Assembly (NCBI GenBank): GCA_021776655.1 | Contig: JAJFFK010000009.1 | Coordinates: forward strand, 116,208-180,207 | Direction of reading: 5' to 3' | From: Henriciella sp. | GTDB taxonomy: Bacteria > Pseudomonadota > Alphaproteobacteria > Caulobacterales > Hyphomonadaceae | DNA length: 64,000 nucleotides | Shown: positions 60,666 through 64,000 of the stretch, in pieces | Layout: each line of letters starts with the position of its first letter | Position numbering within the stretch: the stretch's first letter is position 1 | The notes under the pieces: model-generated | Seen by the model: the letters and a program-made list of their open reading frames with translations, nothing else | Database searches by the model: none | Told to the model about the DNA's origin: nothing | Made by a program: the position numbers and the translations under genes

Positions 60666-61562
60666 ATGTCAGAAACAGCCTGGATAAAACGCTATATCAT
60701 GCCGCTGGTCAGCGCTGAGGGCGCTGATGGCTTGCGCGATGATGTCGCTATCTTGTCCACGCCCGGCACGATGATCGTGAATGTCGACATGCTGATCGAA
60801 GGCATCCATTTTCTTGAAGCGGATCCGATTGATACGGTTGGTCAGAAACTGGTGCGGGTGAATGTGTCGGACATTTTGGCGAAAGGTGCGTTGCCGCATG
60901 AGGCGCTGTTATCAATCGCCTGGCCGCGCGGTTGGGTTGAGGCTGACTTTGCCGATTTGATCGCCGGGCTAGACCGAGATTTCAAAACCTATGGAATCGC
61001 ACTGATTGGTGGTGACACGGTTGGTACAGAGGGGCCGCTCTCTCTCTCTTTGACGTTAACCGGGGTATGCATTGGTGCCGGCCCTGTGCGTCGAGGGAGT
61101 GGAAGGCCTGGACAAGCCTTGCACGTTTCTGGCGCGATTGGATGGGGCCATGTTGGCCTCGAAGCGGCGCTGGCAGAGCGCGACCCAAGCGCGGCGCAGA
61201 AATACCGGGTGCCGATGACTGGCGATGCGAAAACAGCGCATCTGGTCGCAGAGTTTGCCACTGCCAGCATGGATATTTCCGACGGCTTGCTGATCGATGC
61301 CAGCAATCTCGCTGCGACAAGCGCGTGCGGGCTTGAGATTGATCTCGATCTGGTGCCCTTCGCGGTGCCAAGCGATGACCTTGAGGCTTTGCTGGATCAA
61401 TGCACTGGCGGGGATGATTATCAGGTCCTGATGGCCGTGCCTGATGGTACGGTTGTACCCGGTTTTACAAGGATAGGACGTTTGACCGATGAGCTTGGCT
61501 TACGACTTTTCCATAAAGGCCGCGATGTTAACCCGCCCGTAACCCTGGGGTTTGAGCATTAG
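60666..61562 (+). CDS. thiL: thiamine-monophosphate kinase
   Basis: A 298-residue kinase of the PurM/ThiL superfamily that makes thiamine diphosphate. Motifs: DDVAIL, VNVDMLIEGIHFL, GGDTVGTEGPL, MDISDGLLIDASNLA and CTGGDDYQVL. It is the last gene of the riboflavin-nusB-thiL cluster. Confidence 0.95.
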   Translation: MSETAWIKRYIMPLVSAEGADGLRDDVAILSTPGTMIVNVDMLIEGIHFLEADPIDTVGQKLVRVNVSDILAKGALPHEALLSIAWPRGWVEADFADLIAGLDRDFKTYGIALIGGDTVGTEGPLSLSLTLTGVCIGAGPVRRGSGRPGQALHVSGAIGWGHVGLEAALAERDPSAAQKYRVPMTGDAKTAHLVAEFATASMDISDGLLIDASNLAATSACGLEIDLDLVPFAVPSDDLEALLDQCTGGDDYQVLMAVPDGTVVPGFTRIGRLTDELGLRLFHKGRDVNPPVTLGFEH

Positions 61563-61706
61563 CGTGATTGTAGAGTACTGAGTCGCGCATCGCATCTGCG
61601 TGCTTGAATAATTGCTGCAGGTTTGGCAGTGACGACATAACAATAGGTAAAATGGGAAGCAATTGGCTTCTCCATATAACAGAATAGAGAGAGGGGAGGC
61701 CCAAAA

Positions 61707-63866
61707 ATGGACCTTACGCTATGGTTTTGGGTGGCATTAGTCGCGGGTATCGCGGCGGTGCTGTATGGTTGGCTGCAAAGTGGCTCAATTTTGAAAGCGA
61801 GTGCGGGTAATGACCGCATGAAGGAAATTGCGGCAGCTATTCAGGAAGGCGCGAGCGCTTACCTGAAGCGTCAGTACCGCACAATCGGCTATGTCGGTAT
61901 CGCGGTTGTTGTGATTTTGGCCATTCTTTTCAGGAATTGGGAAGTGCCGCTTGGCTTCGTTATCGGGGCAGTTTTGTCCGGCGCGGCTGGGTTCATTGGT
62001 ATGAAAGTTTCGGTTCAGGCCAATGTTCGCACAACGCAAGCGGCAAGCGAGAGCCTGCAAGGTGGCTTGTCGATGGCGTTCAAATCGGGCGCTGTAACTG
62101 GCTTGCTCGTGGTTGGCCTCGCGCTGATCGGTGTGGTTGGCTTTTATGGCCTTCTGGTTGGCGTGATGGGTAAAGATCCAGCGACGGACCGGATCGTTAT
62201 TGACGGTTTGGTTGCGCTTGGCTTCGGTGCCTCACTGATTTCAATCTTTGCGCGTCTTGGCGGCGGTATCTTCACTAAGGGTGCAGATGTTGGCGGTGAT
62301 ATGGTTGGCAAGCTTGAAGCCGGTATTCCTGAGGATGATCCGCGCAATGCTGCAACCATTGCCGACAATGTTGGCGATAATGTTGGTGACTGTGCTGGCA
62401 TGGCGGCAGATCTGTTTGAAACCTATGCTGTGACGATTGTTGCGACCATGGTTCTGACCGCGATCTACTTCTCCAACACATCTTACCTCGGTGATATGCT
62501 GCTCTTCCCACTGGCGATTTGTGCAGTGTGTATTGTGGCGTCAATTATCGGCACATGGTTTGTGAAGCTGGGCAAAGGGTCGACCAATATCATGGGCGCT
62601 CTGTATAAGGGCCTGATCGTAACGGGATTGCTGACCATTGTTGGTCTGGCGGTTGCGGTGCAATACGGCCTGCCGGGTGGCTTTGGTGTGCTTGAGGGCG
62701 CCGGTGCTGCGATTGGTATGACCGGTGACTTGGCGGGAATGGACCTGTTCATGTGCGGCCTGGCTGGCCTCGTCGTGACGGCATTGATCATTGTGATCAC
62801 CGAATACTACACCGGCACCAATTATCGCCCGGTGCGGTCGATTGCCAAGGCTTCTGAGACCGGACATGGTACAAACGTGATCCAGGGTCTGGCGGTTTCG
62901 CTTGAAGCCACCGCGCTTCCAGCTCTGACCATCATCGCTGGTATCATTGTCACGTTCAATCTGGCTGGCCTGTTCGGGATCGCGATTGCGACCACGACCA
63001 TGTTGGCGCTCGCAGGTATGATTGTGGCACTCGACGCATTTGGTCCAGTGACGGATAATGCTGGCGGTATTGCTGAAATGGCTGAACTGCCAAGCTCAGT
63101 TCGTGCGACAACCGATGCTCTTGATGCGGTTGGCAACACGACCAAAGCGGTGACCAAAGGCTATGCCATCGCGTCTGCCGGACTTGGCGCGCTGGTTCTG
63201 TTCGCGGCGTACAATCAGGATTTGCAATACTTTGCGACGCATGCTGCAGAAGGTTCAATCCTGAGAGGCGTCACGGTCGACTTCTCAATTGCCAATCCAT
63301 ACATCGTGGTTGGCCTGTTGTTTGGTGGCATGTTGCCATTCGTGTTCAGCGGCATGTCGATGATGGCCGTTGGCCGCGCTGCGCAATCGGTTGTGGTTGA
63401 AGTGCGTCGTCAGTTCAAAGCTGACCCGGGCATCATGGAAGGGACCTCAAAGCCTGATTATGGCCGCACGGTGGATATCCTGACGCAAGCCGCGATCAAA
63501 GAGATGGTTCTGCCATCTCTGCTTCCGGTTCTGTCACCAATTGTTCTGTTCTTTGCGATCTGGGGCATTGCAGGTGTATCGGCTGCGCTGGCCGCTGTTG
63601 GTGCGATGCTGCTGGGTGTGATCGTGACGGGTATCTTCGTTGCGCTTTCAATGACTGCCGGCGGCGGTGCTTGGGATAATGCCAAGAAGTTCATCGAAGA
63701 CGGCAATCATGGCGGCAAGGGCTCAGAAGCTCATAAAGCTGCGGTGACCGGCGATACGGTTGGCGATCCATACAAGGATACTGCTGGTCCAGCGATCAAC
63801 CCGATGATCAAGATCACCAATATTGTGGCCTTGATGATGCTGGCAGTCCTGGCCGGTGCTCACTAG
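61707..63866 (+). CDS. hppA: H+-translocating membrane pyrophosphatase
   Basis: A 719-residue ~16-helix membrane pyrophosphatase that couples PPi hydrolysis to proton pumping. Active-site segments: [39 protein letters not shown] and the C-terminal [21 protein letters not shown]. The diagnostic site reads [10 protein letters not shown], with Lys where K+-dependent enzymes have Ala, so the K+-independent type is expected. RBS GGGGAGG. Confidence 0.96.
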   Translation: MDLTLWFWVALVAGIAAVLYGWLQSGSILKASAGNDRMKEIAAAIQEGASAYLKRQYRTIGYVGIAVVVILAILFRNWEVPLGFVIGAVLSGAAGFIGMKVSVQANVRTTQAASESLQGGLSMAFKSGAVTGLLVVGLALIGVVGFYGLLVGVMGKDPATDRIVIDGLVALGFGASLISIFARLGGGIFTKGADVGGDMVGKLEAGIPEDDPRNAATIADNVGDNVGDCAGMAADLFETYAVTIVATMVLTAIYFSNTSYLGDMLLFPLAICAVCIVASIIGTWFVKLGKGSTNIMGALYKGLIVTGLLTIVGLAVAVQYGLPGGFGVLEGAGAAIGMTGDLAGMDLFMCGLAGLVVTALIIVITEYYTGTNYRPVRSIAKASETGHGTNVIQGLAVSLEATALPALTIIAGIIVTFNLAGLFGIAIATTTMLALAGMIVALDAFGPVTDNAGGIAEMAELPSSVRATTDALDAVGNTTKAVTKGYAIASAGLGALVLFAAYNQDLQYFATHAAEGSILRGVTVDFSIANPYIVVGLLFGGMLPFVFSGMSMMAVGRAAQSVVVEVRRQFKADPGIMEGTSKPDYGRTVDILTQAAIKEMVLPSLLPVLSPIVLFFAIWGIAGVSAALAAVGAMLLGVIVTGIFVALSMTAGGGAWDNAKKFIEDGNHGGKGSEAHKAAVTGDTVGDPYKDTAGPAINPMIKITNIVALMMLAVLAGAH

Positions 63867-63944
63867 GCTCTAAACCCAATCAGCCTATTGATAGCTTATA
63901 GCAAATCATGATTCCAGTTGTGTGAGGCTATCGGAGGATAATGA

Positions 63945-64000
63945 ATGTCGCACCTTTTCTGGCTCAGTGATGAGCAATGGTCGGTGATTGAGCCACATGT
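63945..64000 (+). mobile_element. IS5-family transposase, 5' end, cut by window edge
   Basis: The last 56 bases open a reading frame beginning SHLFWLSDEQWSVIEPH, typical of the first residues of IS5-family (IS427/IS1031-type) transposases, with CGGAGG upstream. Only the first 18 codons are in view, so completeness and inverted repeats cannot be judged. Confidence 0.7.

Overview
The window is about 43.5 kb of a prophage with a lambda-like tailed-phage (siphovirus) morphogenesis module, followed by about 20 kb of alphaproteobacterial chromosome. The host assignment rests on an ALA-synthase HemA (C4 haem pathway), a MucR/Ros-family regulator, the order nrdR-ribD-ribE-ribBA-ribH-nusB-thiL-hppA, and phage-borne copies of GcrA and GapR, two cell-cycle/nucleoid proteins of Caulobacter-type Alphaproteobacteria. 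Genus cannot be fixed from the sequence; a Caulobacterales/Maricaulales/Hyphomonadaceae-like host is an inference.

Prophage layout, right to left. Integrase (42365-43474, +) lies next to tRNA-Cys, behind a coupled + strand operon (40849-42395) of a small protein, two tiny membrane proteins, a PAPS-reductase-like PP-loop enzyme and an excisionase-like protein. A divergent switch (39160-39230) separates an XRE repressor and a WYL-TerB fusion (+) from a Cro-like gene (-). One long, mostly translationally coupled leftward early operon (39166 to 29434) follows: CII-like protein, ASCH protein, zinc protein, beta clamp, GapR, GcrA, m5C and m6A DNA methyltransferases and several unknowns. Next are a replication initiator (27866-29101) with iterons and an AT-rich tract inside its own coding sequence, and an unknown gene. 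After a gap with a terminator-like hairpin and promoter candidate (26712-26940) comes the late operon: TerS, TerL (GpA type), gpW-like, portal, S49 protease, acidic repeat-rich scaffold-region protein, decoration protein, capsid, joining and tail-terminator proteins, a repeat-bearing tail protein, tail tube, tail chaperone with a lambda-type -1 frameshift, tape measure, tail tip genes, a large J-like protein and endolysin. Beyond a strong terminator lie nested spanins and holin-type membrane proteins. A separate rightward three-gene operon with an operator inside its promoter sits at the left edge (46-1001). The left attachment site is not visible.

Host part: tRNA-Cys, tRNA-Asn, an AlpA-like gene remnant, nitroreductase, VOC protein, acyltransferase/TetR/HD genes, yajC-secD-secF (protein export), an HPt-like protein, NAD kinase, a class II aldolase-like gene, hemA, mucR, glyA, nrdR, a riboflavin cluster, nusB, thiL, a K+-independent-type H+-pyrophosphatase and the first codons of an IS5-like transposase at the right edge.

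Main points of interest: phage-borne cell-cycle regulators with a phage clamp and two orphan methylases; a dispersed palindromic element inserted in the same reading frame in several phage proteins; an origin inside the initiator gene; a complete -1 frameshift signal; a tail-terminator paralogue with 14 tandem repeats and an extra C-terminal domain; a WYL-TerB repressor partner; and an integrase apparently lacking its first catalytic arginine.
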